Shown piece after piece: positions 1 through 8,206 of a stretch of 64,000 nucleotides of DNA (position 1 is its first letter; every line of letters begins with the position of its first letter). Origin of the DNA: Blautia sp. SC05B48 (GTDB lineage Bacteria > Bacillota > Clostridia > Lachnospirales > Lachnospiraceae). The stretch lies in the NCBI RefSeq assembly GCF_005848555.1, contig NZ_CP040518.1:1611001-1675000 (forward strand). Reading direction: 5' to 3'. The position numbers and the translations under genes were made by a program. The notes below the pieces were generated by a model that had not been told where the DNA came from, made no database searches, and was given only the letters and a program-made list of their open reading frames with translations.

Positions 1-28
1 CCAAAAATTATTTTCTCCCAAAAATATC

Positions 29-71
29 TTGACGGAATTCTTATTTGAATGTAATATGAAAACGGTTTTCA
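29..71 (+). promoter_or_regulatory. Promoter with Zur-like operator for the zinc operon
   Basis: A -35 TTGACG (29-34), 17-base spacer and -10 TAATAT (52-57) lie upstream of the Fur-family gene. The palindrome TGAAAACGGTTTTCA (57-71), a perfect 7-1-7 inverted repeat, starts on the last base of the -10 and covers the likely transcription start. Its shape matches known Zur boxes. Repression by the first gene product under zinc sufficiency is inferred. Confidence 0.8.
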
Positions 72-122
72 AATTCAAATCTGCCATGTAAGGTGCAGTT
101 GATAGAAGAGAGTAGGAATATA

Positions 123-539
123 ATGGAAGAAAAAATGAAATACAGTACCAGGCAGCAGAAAATAATTCTGGAATGCCTGCAGGAATATGGAGATACATTT
201 TATACCATAGATCAATTTATGGAGCTCCTTCATGGAAAAGAGATCCAGATTGGAAGGACAACGGTATACAGAGGACTGGAACGGCTGCAGAAAGAGGGAG
301 CAGTGCTGAAGGTTCCGTCTGTGGAGGGAGCGCCTGCCCAGTATCGTTTTATACGTGACGAGGAACGGAAGAATTACGGTAAGCTTGTGTGTCTTGAATG
401 TGGGCATACGATTCCTCTGCAGTGTGGATGTATCGATCATTTTGTAGGACATGTGCTGGATGAACACGGATTTGAGATCGATCAGAGCCGGACGATCTTT
501 TATGGATATTGTGACAGCTGCAGGAGGCTTAAAAAATGA
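123..539 (+). CDS. zur: Fur-family zinc-responsive repressor (Zur-like)
   Basis: Metal-dependent transcriptional repressor of the Fur superfamily, 138 residues. The N-terminal winged helix includes the recognition-helix segment GRTTVYRGLERL. Two CxxC pairs (CLEC and CDSC) form the usual structural zinc site, with an intervening His/Cys-rich stretch. I choose ATG 123 because an AG-rich ribosome site lies about 6 bases upstream; a GTG at 93 is in frame but its AGG is too close. The gene overlaps znuA by four bases, and a Zur-like palindrome sits in its own promoter, so autoregulated zinc control is the best reading. Fur or PerR function is less likely given the neighbours. Confidence 0.85.
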   Translation: MEEKMKYSTRQQKIILECLQEYGDTFYTIDQFMELLHGKEIQIGRTTVYRGLERLQKEGAVLKVPSVEGAPAQYRFIRDEERKNYGKLVCLECGHTIPLQCGCIDHFVGHVLDEHGFEIDQSRTIFYGYCDSCRRLKK

Positions 540-1486
540 ATGTTAACAGAGGGAAGATGACAGCGGCAGCAGTTCTGGCGGTGACGCTTTTTATTGTGGG
601 CGGTGTGACCAGATATGGCTTGCACAGGGCCGGAACGGTGGGACAGCCATTTATGGAGGATGGCCGACTGAAGGTGATGGCCAGCTTTTATCCCATGTAT
701 GATTTTGCCCGGAAGGTAGGGGGCGACAGGATTCAGGTAAAGGATATGGTTCCGGCGGGAACGGAGCCTCATGACTGGGAGCCGGCGGCAACGGATATCC
801 GGAATCTTGAGGATGCAGATGTGTTTGTCTATAATGGCGCAGACCTGGAGCACTGGGCGGAGGATGTACTGGATACTTTGGAGAATCAGGACCTGGTTGT
901 GTCTGAGGCATCGGATGGTGTGGAGCTTCTGGATGGAGGACATGACCATGCTCATGGTGATGAAGGAAAAGATCCTCATGTCTGGCTTGATCCCATGCGT
1001 GCAAAGCAGGAAATGAAAAATATCAGGGATGCTTTGGTAAAGGCTGATCCTGAGAACGGCAATTATTATGAAGCAAATTATGAGAAATATGCCGGTGAAT
1101 TTGATGAGCTGGATCAGGAATTCAGAGATGGTCTGAAAGGTACGAAGAGCCGGGATATCATAGTGGCTCATGAGGCTTTTGGATATCTGTGCAATGCATA
1201 TGATCTGAAGCAGCTGGCTATCGAAGGGCTGACACCGGATTCAGAGCCTGATCCTGCCAAGATGCAGGAAGTGATCGAGTATGCGAAAAAATACGACATC
1301 CATACCATATTTTTTGAAGAGCTGGCAAGTCCCAAGGTTGCTAAGACAGTGGCGAAGGAAGTGGATGCGGTGACTGCTGTGCTGAATCCGATCGAGGGAT
1401 TAAGTGAGGAGGATATAGAGGCCGGAGAGGATTATTTTTCTGTGATGAGGAAGAATCTGGAGGCGCTCAGGAAGGCATTGAACTGA
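536..1486 (+). CDS. znuA: Zinc ABC transporter substrate-binding protein (ZnuA/AdcA-like)
   Basis: Cluster A-I metal-binding protein (316 aa) that captures extracellular zinc for ZnuBC. Visible features are the early VMASFYPMYDFA strand, the first metal His in EPHDWEP, a short His/Asp-rich loop (HDHAHGDEGKDPH), the PHVWLDP segment and a later AHEAFGYL His. The loop is short compared with proteobacterial ZnuA. An N-terminal hydrophobic helix (residues 8-24) is present, but I see no lipobox cysteine, so the protein may stay anchored by this helix instead of lipid. The start overlaps the repressor stop (ATGA type), indicating translational coupling. Confidence 0.88.
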   Translation: MNVNRGKMTAAAVLAVTLFIVGGVTRYGLHRAGTVGQPFMEDGRLKVMASFYPMYDFARKVGGDRIQVKDMVPAGTEPHDWEPAATDIRNLEDADVFVYNGADLEHWAEDVLDTLENQDLVVSEASDGVELLDGGHDHAHGDEGKDPHVWLDPMRAKQEMKNIRDALVKADPENGNYYEANYEKYAGEFDELDQEFRDGLKGTKSRDIIVAHEAFGYLCNAYDLKQLAIEGLTPDSEPDPAKMQEVIEYAKKYDIHTIFFEELASPKVAKTVAKEVDAVTAVLNPIEGLSEEDIEAGEDYFSVMRKNLEALRKALN

Positions 1487-1525
1487 AGGTGCAGGACAGA
1501 AGCTGTAACAAAAAAAGGAGAAATT

Positions 1526-2188
1526 ATGGGAATTTTGATAGAGAATCTTTCGTTTCACTATACAGGGACACCTGTGCTGGATCAGGTGAACCTGGAGGTG
1601 AAGGATGGCGATTATGCCATCCTTACCGGTGAAAACGGAAGTGGAAAAAGTACATTTCTGAAGCTTCTTCTGGGTGAACTGAAGGCTCAGGAGGGAAGTA
1701 TTACCGTAAATGGAAAAGATATTTCTGCCACATTCGGAAAGGGAGATCTGGGATATGTTCCACAGAACAGTATCAGCAGAAACCAGAATTTTCCGGCGAC
1801 TGTGGAAGAGATCATGATGACAGGCGTGTATTCCTCTTCCTGGAAGGCACGTTTTCGGGCAAAAAAAGAGATCCCGCGCTTGAAAGCCGCACTTGCGGAG
1901 ATGGAAATGGAAGAGTTCTGGAAAAGAAGGATCGGAGATCTTTCCGGCGGACAGCAGCAGAGGGTTATGCTGGCACGTGCACTGGCAGGAAAACCGAAGA
2001 TCCTGATCCTGGATGAGCCTACTACAGGAATGGATATGGCTTCTGTGAAAACACTTGCAGAAGTTCTGAAGAAGCGGAATGAGGAACAGGGGCTGACGAT
2101 CCTTATGGTTACTCATGGAAATTCCGGTGAGTTTAAAGGAGCAAACCGGTTTTTTAAAGCGGAAGAGGGGAGGATCGACGAAGTATGA
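1526..2188 (+). CDS. znuC: Zinc ABC transporter ATP-binding protein
   Basis: ATPase of the zinc importer, 220 aa. Walker A GENGSGKS lies at residues 35-42, signature LSGGQQQR from residue 139, and Walker B LILDEPTTG follows. The size fits the compact metal-type ABC ATPases. A strong site (AAGGAG) precedes ATG 1526. The 3' end overlaps the permease start by four bases, so both products are probably made in matched amounts. Placement between binding protein and permease in a Zur-led operon supports zinc; manganese is the main alternative. Confidence 0.9.
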   Translation: MGILIENLSFHYTGTPVLDQVNLEVKDGDYAILTGENGSGKSTFLKLLLGELKAQEGSITVNGKDISATFGKGDLGYVPQNSISRNQNFPATVEEIMMTGVYSSSWKARFRAKKEIPRLKAALAEMEMEEFWKRRIGDLSGGQQQRVMLARALAGKPKILILDEPTTGMDMASVKTLAEVLKKRNEEQGLTILMVTHGNSGEFKGANRFFKAEEGRIDEV

Positions 2189-2982
2189 GTATTTTACAGT
2201 ATGGATTTATGCAGAGGGCTTTTCTGGTGGGAATCCTTCTGGCTGTGATCACGCCCTGCATCGGGATCACCATTGTTCTGAAACGGATGTCCATGATCGG
2301 AGATGCGCTTTCCCATTCTTCACTGGCCGGTGTTGTGCTGGGACTGATACTTGGAGTGAATCCGGTAGCCGGTGCAGTAGTGATGTGCATCGTAGCTGCT
2401 CTTGGAATTGAGGCTATCCGAAAAAAAATCCCGCGTTATTCGGAGGTAGCGATCTCCATTGTCATGTCTGCCGGGATCGGACTGGCCGGTGTGCTGTCCG
2501 GCTTTGTGGAAAACGGTGCCAGTCTGAACAGCTTTTTGTTTGGAAGTATTGTGTCCATCAGTGAAGGAGAGCTGGCGCTGGTGGTTGTGATCAGTGTGCT
2601 GGTACTGGCAGCAGTGCTGTTTTTTTACAGGGAACTGTTTTATATCGGATTTGATGAAAATGCGGCAAGGATATCCGGTGTTTCCGTGCGGAATATTAAT
2701 TTTCTTTTTACTATTCTGACGGCTCTGACAGTTTCCATTGCGTCCCGTACAGTAGGAACCCTGATCGTTTCCTCCATGCTGGTAGTTCCGGTGGCGTGTG
2801 GCATGCAGATGGCAAAAAGCTATAAGGGTACACTGATCTGTGCCATTATCGTGGCGGTATGTACCACCATTGCCGGACTGTTTCTTTCCTATTACGCCGG
2901 ACTGAAACCAGGCGGAATGATCGTTCTTCTTGAGGTTGCGTGGTTTGTAGTTGTGATGACAGTGAAAAGTTTTAACAAATAA
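2185..2982 (+). CDS. znuB: Zinc ABC transporter membrane permease
   Basis: Integral membrane permease of the ABC-3 family, 265 aa, with about eight hydrophobic helices. The segment MSMIGDALSHSSLAGV (about residues 34-49) is characteristic of ZnuB/MntB/TroC permeases. The start overlaps znuC, and it is the last gene of the operon. No clear intrinsic terminator is seen in the 96 bases before htrA. Confidence 0.9.
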   Translation: MSILQYGFMQRAFLVGILLAVITPCIGITIVLKRMSMIGDALSHSSLAGVVLGLILGVNPVAGAVVMCIVAALGIEAIRKKIPRYSEVAISIVMSAGIGLAGVLSGFVENGASLNSFLFGSIVSISEGELALVVVISVLVLAAVLFFYRELFYIGFDENAARISGVSVRNINFLFTILTALTVSIASRTVGTLIVSSMLVVPVACGMQMAKSYKGTLICAIIVAVCTTIAGLFLSYYAGLKPGGMIVLLEVAWFVVVMTVKSFNK

Positions 2983-3078
2983 AACACATTTTTCCCACAA
3001 AGTAAACACAATTAACCCATATACTTTGAAGCATCAAAAGGAAACAGAGAAGAAATTTTTTCCAGGGAGGACTTAACC

Positions 3079-4536
3079 ATGAACAATAATAGAAAATTAA
3101 AAATAAAGAAAATGATGAAAAAGGGTGCAACCATCAGCCTGTGTGCAGTACTTGCCGGCGGCATTGGAGTTGGTGCATATGAAGGTATAAATTATTTCTC
3201 CGATGCACAGTCCGTACAGGCGGCAACCGACAGCTCCGAGAATCTGACTCTTATGAAGTCTGATAAAAAATCAAATAAAGACAGCGAAGATACAGAGGCT
3301 ACAAAATCCTCCGATACAAAGGGCAGTCTGGATGTATCAGATGTTGCTGAGGAGGCAATGCCTTCTGTAGTTGCCATCACAACCAAGTCCGTTCAGGAGG
3401 TTCAGGATTATTACAGCATGTTTGGTTCCCAGTATGCGCCGAGCCAGGAGCAGGAAGTTGAAGGAAGCGGTTCCGGTATTATCATCGGAAAAACAGATTC
3501 TGAGCTGCTGATCGCCACAAACTATCATGTTGTGGATGGTGCCGATACCTTGTCAGTTGCCTTTGCAGATGGTAAAGCTTATGAGGCTACGGTAAAGGGC
3601 TTTGATGAAAACGAGGATCTTGCAGTTGTTTCTGTTGCAACGAAGGATGTTTCTGATGATACAATGGATGCAATTGCTGTTGCAAAGATCGGAAGCTCTG
3701 ATGATCTGAAGATCGGTGAGCAGGTTGTTGCCATTGGTAATGCACTTGGCTATGGCCAGTCTGTTACTACCGGTATTGTCAGTGCAAAGAACCGTAAGAC
3801 AGATGCATCAGGCCAGATCGAGTCTGGTGATTCTACAGATAACAGCAGCAGTATCAACAAGGGCGTGAACCTGATCCAGACAGATGCGGCTATCAATCCT
3901 GGTAACAGTGGCGGTGCGCTTCTGAATATGGATGGTGAGGTTGTTGGTATTAACTCTTCCAAGCTTGCTTCTACTGAGGTTGAAGGTATGGGTTATGCCA
4001 TTGCAATTTCTGATGTTGCGGATTCTCTTGAGAACATGATGAATGCCAAGGCAAGAGATAAAGTGGATAATCATGGTATTCTTGGTATCACAGGCAGTAC
4101 GGTAAGTACTGAGGCTGTACAGATTTATGGTATCCCACAGGGAGTATTTGTTTCGAAAGTAACCGAGGGCGGCCCTGCCGATGATGCAGGTATTACCAAG
4201 AATATGGTCATTACAGAGTTTGATGGTAAAACGATCACCAGTATCGATCAGCTGGTTGAGCTGCTTCAGTATTATGAGCCGAAGGAAAAAATCGATGTGA
4301 CGGTTGCAGTTCTGGATGGCAATGAGTATAAGACGAAGACACTTACTGTAAAACTTGGTAAGGATGACAGTTCCAACAAGGATAGCAAGGACAGCTCTGA
4401 GGATAGCCAGGATTCCCAGGATGCAGATATCCAGGGAGGACAGGATGACTCCGATCAGGGGAATGCAGATGCATTTGCTGATGATGGAGAAGCCAGCTTG
4501 TTCAGAGATTTTGAGCAGAATGGTTTGCATGACTGA
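3079..4536 (+). CDS. htrA: HtrA/DegP-family trypsin-like serine protease with PDZ domain
   Basis: Envelope quality-control protease, 485 aa. The N-terminal basic stretch plus hydrophobic helix (about residues 17-35) looks like a signal anchor, then a Ser/Lys/Asp-rich linker. The trypsin-like catalytic triad is visible: His150 (NYHVVDG), Asp180 (NEDLAVV) and Ser277 (GNSGGALL). One PDZ domain follows (about 330-425; ILGITGS, GGPADDAGI). The last ~50 residues are an unusually acidic Asp/Ser/Gln tail. The start has a GGGAGG-type site. A strong terminator follows. It is the only member of its transcription unit. Confidence 0.92.
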   Translation: MNNNRKLKIKKMMKKGATISLCAVLAGGIGVGAYEGINYFSDAQSVQAATDSSENLTLMKSDKKSNKDSEDTEATKSSDTKGSLDVSDVAEEAMPSVVAITTKSVQEVQDYYSMFGSQYAPSQEQEVEGSGSGIIIGKTDSELLIATNYHVVDGADTLSVAFADGKAYEATVKGFDENEDLAVVSVATKDVSDDTMDAIAVAKIGSSDDLKIGEQVVAIGNALGYGQSVTTGIVSAKNRKTDASGQIESGDSTDNSSSINKGVNLIQTDAAINPGNSGGALLNMDGEVVGINSSKLASTEVEGMGYAIAISDVADSLENMMNAKARDKVDNHGILGITGSTVSTEAVQIYGIPQGVFVSKVTEGGPADDAGITKNMVITEFDGKTITSIDQLVELLQYYEPKEKIDVTVAVLDGNEYKTKTLTVKLGKDDSSNKDSKDSSEDSQDSQDADIQGGQDDSDQGNADAFADDGEASLFRDFEQNGLHD

Positions 4537-4570
4537 TCATACAGGGTCTTTTTCATCCCTGTCGTTCGAA

Positions 4571-4617
4571 AAGAACACCCCGGGCAAGTGGGATATTGCC
4601 TGGGGTGTTCTTTTTTT
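4571..4617. terminator. Bidirectional intrinsic terminator between htrA and the LacI-type gene
   Basis: A 17-bp stem (AAGAACACCCCGGGCAA at 4571-4587 pairing with 4596-4612, one G-U) has an 8-base loop, a T run on the + side and an A run on the other side. It sits between two convergent genes and can end both transcripts; its 3' edge touches the stop of the minus-strand regulator gene. Confidence 0.9.
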
Positions 4618-5623
4618 ATACAGAGAACCGTTTGATCAATGTGGTGGATACTTCGATTTTTACGGAGTGGGGGACGGGGGTTTTGATCTCCCGGATCAGC
4701 TGGGCGGCGGCTGTCTGTCCCATGAATTTTCGGGGGACGTCGATGGTGGTGAGGGCGGGGTCTATGACGCGGCCTTCGGAGATGTTGTCGAAGCCTGCGA
4801 TGGTGATATCTTCGGGAATCTTGTAGCCGCGGAGTTTCAGGGCCTTGATGGCGCCGATGGCGATGAGGTCGTTGTCTGCGAAGTATGCGCCGGCAAGAGG
4901 GGTTCCGCTGTCTATGATCTCCAGCATGTCAGAGAAGGCTCCTTCGATGGATGGGGAGAGTTCGTGAATGATGGATTTGGCAGTGGACATTCCGTGTTCG
5001 CGTACTGCCCGGTGAAAACCGTGTGTCCGTTCGCGGAAGTTAGTGATCCTGTAAGAAGAGCAGAGGTGTCCAGGCTGGCGGCCACAGCGGTCGATGAGGT
5101 AGCTGGTGGCAAGGTAGGCTCCCTGTGCGTTGTTGATGAGTACGCAGCTGCAGTCGGCAGAGTCAAAGTAAGAGTCCAGAAGAATGACAGGGACGGAGAG
5201 CTGGAGGAATTCATGACATACGGAAGCAGAGACTTCGGTTCCCAGAAGGATGACACCTGCACACTGGGAAATGCGGAGTTCTTCGATATATTTCTGGAGA
5301 TCATCGATTTTTTCATAAAGCTGGAAGGTTTTCAGATGGTATCCGTTTTTTCGGCATTCCTGTTCGATGCCGTCGGTAAGTTCTGAAAAAATAGGTGTGT
5401 AATTTAAGATCGCGTTGTGTGCCCGGCAGATGATGCAGTAGATATCTCCGGACGCATTTTTTTTCATGGAAAGTCGGCTGAAGTCATAGCCGGCTTTTTC
5501 TGCTTCCCGGATGACCATGGCTCTGGTTTCTGTGCTGACGCCAGGTTTTCCGTTCAGTGCCATGGAGACAGCTGTGGCTGAGAGGTTCAGTCTGGCGGCC
5601 AGTTCTTTTGCTGTGATTCCCAT
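4616..5623 (-). CDS. LacI-family transcriptional regulator
   Basis: Sugar-responsive DNA-binding regulator, 335 aa. The N-terminal helix-turn-helix (ITAKELAARLNLSATAVSMALNG, written here as a domain at residues 3-25) is canonical LacI, followed by a periplasmic-binding-protein-like sensor domain with ADNDLIAIGAI and AGFDNI motifs. A good ribosome site (AAAGGAG) precedes ATG 5623. It diverges from the isomerase/transketolase/kinase operon across a 233-base region with repeated AT-rich motifs, so it is the probable local regulator of that operon; effector unknown. Confidence 0.85.
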   Translation of the reverse strand: MGITAKELAARLNLSATAVSMALNGKPGVSTETRAMVIREAEKAGYDFSRLSMKKNASGDIYCIICRAHNAILNYTPIFSELTDGIEQECRKNGYHLKTFQLYEKIDDLQKYIEELRISQCAGVILLGTEVSASVCHEFLQLSVPVILLDSYFDSADCSCVLINNAQGAYLATSYLIDRCGRQPGHLCSSYRITNFRERTHGFHRAVREHGMSTAKSIIHELSPSIEGAFSDMLEIIDSGTPLAGAYFADNDLIAIGAIKALKLRGYKIPEDITIAGFDNISEGRVIDPALTTIDVPRKFMGQTAAAQLIREIKTPVPHSVKIEVSTTLIKRFSV

Positions 5624-5671
5624 AATATAGTTCTCCTTTATCCACGGTAGTGTGTCCTTGAAATTGTTTCA

Positions 5672-5700
5672 ATTATAATCTTTTTCACCTGTATTTACAA
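5672..5700 (-). promoter_or_regulatory. Promoter of the LacI-type regulator gene
   Basis: Read on the minus strand: -35 TTGTAA (5700-5695), 17-base spacer, -10 TATAAT (5677-5672). It lies 49 bases upstream of the regulator start and next to the repeated AATAAAGTGGA motifs. Confidence 0.6.
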
Positions 5701-5701
5701 T

Positions 5702-5756
5702 AATAAAGTGGAAAATAAAGTATAAATAACTTTATTATGTGTATAAATAAAGTGGA
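5702..5756. promoter_or_regulatory. Cluster of repeated candidate operators in the divergent sugar-operon promoter
   Basis: AATAAAGTGGA occurs at 5702-5712 and again at 5746-5756, 44 bases apart (about four helical turns). Between them is an 8-7-8 inverted repeat, AATAAAGT (5714-5721) and ACTTTATT (5729-5736). The paired and palindromic layout suits a dimer-of-dimers LacI-type repressor, but binding is inferred. Confidence 0.5.
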
Positions 5757-5856
5757 TTTCAAGATATCATGCAGATAACAAAAGAGAACAGAGCAAATGG
5801 ATCATATAAGAATAAACGCAAACCAGTAAACCTGGATTCACGAAAGGAGTTCAAAA

Positions 5857-7257
5857 ATGGACAAGATCAAAATTGGTTACGCACCAACCAGAAGAAGTAT
5901 TTTCAGCGCACCGGATGCAGTAAAATATCGCGGACTTACTGCTAAGAGACTTGAGGAGCTTGGCGTTGATTTCGTAGATATCACAGACATTAATGATGAG
6001 GGTCTTCTTTACAATGATGAGGGTCTTGAGAAGATCATCGCCAAATTTAAAAAAGAGAAGGTTGACGGACTTTTCCTTCCACACTGCAACTTCGGTACAG
6101 AGTATGAGTGTGCAAGACTTGCAAAAGCGCTTGATGTTCCGGTCCTTCTGTGGGGACCTCTGGATGAGAGACCTGAGCCGGACGGAACAAGACTTCGTGA
6201 TACACAGTGCGGACTTTTTGCAACAGGTAAAGTTTTAAGAAGATTCCGTGTTCCATTTACATACATGACAAACTGCAGACTGAATGACCCGGTATTCGAA
6301 AGAGGGATCAAAGATTTCCTTGCTGTCTGTAATGTAGTAAAAACATTTAAAAATATCCGTATCCTTCAGATTTCTACAAGACCGTTCGATTTCTGGACAA
6401 CCATGTGCAACGAGGGCGAGCTCCTTGAGAAATTCAATATTCAGCTTGCACCGATCCCGATGCCGGAGCTTACTGATGAAGTAAAGAAAGCAAAAGCAGA
6501 GCAGACAGAGGTTCAGGAGGTTATGCAGTATTGCCGCGACAACATGGAGATCTGCGTCAAAGAGAATGAACTTGAGAATGTAGCTGCTCTTAAGGTTGCC
6601 ATGAAGCATCTGGCAGAGAAATACGGCTGCAAAGCAATTGCGATCCAGTGCTGGAATCAGCTTCAGAGCGAGCTTGGAATCATGCCATGTGCAGCAAACT
6701 CCCTGTTAAATGACGAGGGTATCCCGACTGTATGTGAGACAGATATCCACGGTGCGATCACAGCTCTTATGGTAGAGGCAGCAGGTATGGGTGAAACAAG
6801 AAGCTTCTTCGCTGACTGGACCATCCGCCATCCTGATGTAGAAAACGGCGAGCTTCTTCAGCATTGCGGACCATGGCCGATCTCCATTGCAAAAGAGACA
6901 CCGAAGCTTACTTACCCGCTGGCATTCGAGCATCCAGGAAGCATTACAGCGGAGGCAAAACACGGCGACGTTTCCCTGGTCCGCTTTGACGGAGACAACG
7001 GAGAGTATTCTCTTCTTCTTGGAAACGCAAAAGGTATCGACGGACCGAAAGGTATGGGAACTTACCTCTGGGTTGAGGTTGAGAATATCAAACGTCTTGA
7101 GGCTAAACTGGTTGAAGGACCATACATCCATCATTGTGTCGGTATCCACAAGAACGTTGTTCCGGTACTTTACGAGGCATGCAAATATATCGGCGTAACA
7201 CCGGATCTGTATGACCCGATCGAGGAAGATGTAAAAGCTTATCTTCGCGGAGAATGA
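5857..7257 (+). CDS. L-fucose/L-arabinose isomerase-fold sugar isomerase
   Basis: Aldose-ketose isomerase-like protein, 466 aa, resembling the FucI/AraA fold group without being a standard FucI (about 590 aa) or AraA (about 500 aa). Candidate metal ligands appear in VCETDIHGAI (Glu, Asp, His) and in the C-terminal IHHCVGIH segment. First gene of a four-gene operon with both halves of a transketolase and a sugar kinase, so it probably makes a ketose that is phosphorylated and cleaved. The gene set matches the D-apiose transketolase pathway; a pentose such as xylose or arabinose is the alternative. Strong AAAGGAG site 8 bases from the start. No transporter is encoded alongside. Confidence 0.75.
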   Translation: MDKIKIGYAPTRRSIFSAPDAVKYRGLTAKRLEELGVDFVDITDINDEGLLYNDEGLEKIIAKFKKEKVDGLFLPHCNFGTEYECARLAKALDVPVLLWGPLDERPEPDGTRLRDTQCGLFATGKVLRRFRVPFTYMTNCRLNDPVFERGIKDFLAVCNVVKTFKNIRILQISTRPFDFWTTMCNEGELLEKFNIQLAPIPMPELTDEVKKAKAEQTEVQEVMQYCRDNMEICVKENELENVAALKVAMKHLAEKYGCKAIAIQCWNQLQSELGIMPCAANSLLNDEGIPTVCETDIHGAITALMVEAAGMGETRSFFADWTIRHPDVENGELLQHCGPWPISIAKETPKLTYPLAFEHPGSITAEAKHGDVSLVRFDGDNGEYSLLLGNAKGIDGPKGMGTYLWVEVENIKRLEAKLVEGPYIHHCVGIHKNVVPVLYEACKYIGVTPDLYDPIEEDVKAYLRGE

Positions 7258-7276
7258 TATAGATAAAAAACAGCAG

Positions 7277-7323
7277 CATATTTTTCCGGACTGGGAAAAT
7301 CCCCGATATAAAGGAAAAATATG
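7277..7323 (+). other. Intercistronic hairpin between isomerase and transketolase genes
   Basis: CATATTTTTCC (7277-7287) pairs perfectly with GGAAAAATATG (7313-7323), with a smaller GGG/CCC helix inside. No T run follows, so this is more likely an mRNA stability or processing element that could set isomerase output apart from the enzymes below it. Confidence 0.45.
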
Positions 7324-7373
7324 CGTAAAGCTGTGAGACATATAAACTGAAAAAAGAAAGGACAGGAATCAGC

Positions 7374-8204
7374 ATGGATTTTAGAGAATTAAGCAAACTT
7401 GCGTATGATCTCAGAAAAGACACCGTAGATATGATCGTTGCCGGTAAAGGCGGACATATCGGTGGTGATATGAGTGTTATGGAGACTCTGGTCACACTGT
7501 ATTTTGATCAGATGAATATTTCCCCGGAGAATATGAATGATCCGGACAGAGATCTTTTTGTTATGAGTAAAGGGCATTCCGTAGAAGCTTACTATGCAGT
7601 ACTTGCAAAGAAAGGATTCCTTGATATCAAAGAAGTAAACGAGAAATTCAGTAAATTCGGAACACAGTATATCGGACATCCAAACAACAAGCTTCCGGGA
7701 ATCGAGATGAACTCCGGTTCTCTGGGACATGGACTTCCGGTTTGCGTAGGTATGGCACTTGCAGGAAAAATGAACAAGAAAGACTACCGTGTATACACAG
7801 TAATGGGTGATGGTGAGCTTGCAGAGGGTTCTGTATGGGAAGCAGCTATGGCAGGACATCAGTATAAACTGGATAACCTCTGCGCGATCGTTGACCGCAA
7901 CAGACTCCAGATCTCCGGAAATACAGAGGACGTTATGGGACATGACGATCTTCATGAGAGATTCAGGAGTTTTGGATGGCATGTGATCGATGCTGCTGAC
8001 GGAAACAGCATTGAGCAGCTTCATGCAGCATTTGAGGAAGCGAAACAGACAAAGGGCCAGCCCACAGTTCTGATCGCAAACACTGTTAAAGGTAAAGGCT
8101 CCGCAGTTATGGAAGACAAAGCATCCTGGCATCATCATGTACCGAGTCAGGAAGAGTATGAGCAGATCATGAAGGATTTTGAAGAGAGAAAGGAGCAGCT
8201 GTAA
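7374..8204 (+). CDS. Transketolase N-terminal (thiamine-diphosphate-binding) subunit
   Basis: 276-aa half-transketolase carrying the ThDP-binding region: GHIGGDMSVMETL near the N terminus, MSKGHSVEAYYAVLAKKG, GSLGHGLPVCVGMA, and the GDGELAEGSVWEA motif ending in NRLQISG. It must pair with the 310-aa subunit starting two bases downstream of its stop. In the operon it would transfer a two-carbon unit from a ketose phosphate made by the isomerase and kinase. Homologous split pairs also serve the general pentose phosphate pathway, but the neighbours favour a dedicated catabolic enzyme (for example apulose-4-phosphate transketolase). Confidence 0.88.
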   Translation: MDFRELSKLAYDLRKDTVDMIVAGKGGHIGGDMSVMETLVTLYFDQMNISPENMNDPDRDLFVMSKGHSVEAYYAVLAKKGFLDIKEVNEKFSKFGTQYIGHPNNKLPGIEMNSGSLGHGLPVCVGMALAGKMNKKDYRVYTVMGDGELAEGSVWEAAMAGHQYKLDNLCAIVDRNRLQISGNTEDVMGHDDLHERFRSFGWHVIDAADGNSIEQLHAAFEEAKQTKGQPTVLIANTVKGKGSAVMEDKASWHHHVPSQEEYEQIMKDFEERKEQL

Positions 8205-8206
8205 TT

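Noticed and set aside
7389-8138. Long antisense open frame inside the transketolase gene
   Set aside because: Antisense shadow of a well-supported, codon-biased gene; no ribosome site or recognisable domain. The same applies to long antisense frames under ileS, glgP, metG and the CHAP gene.
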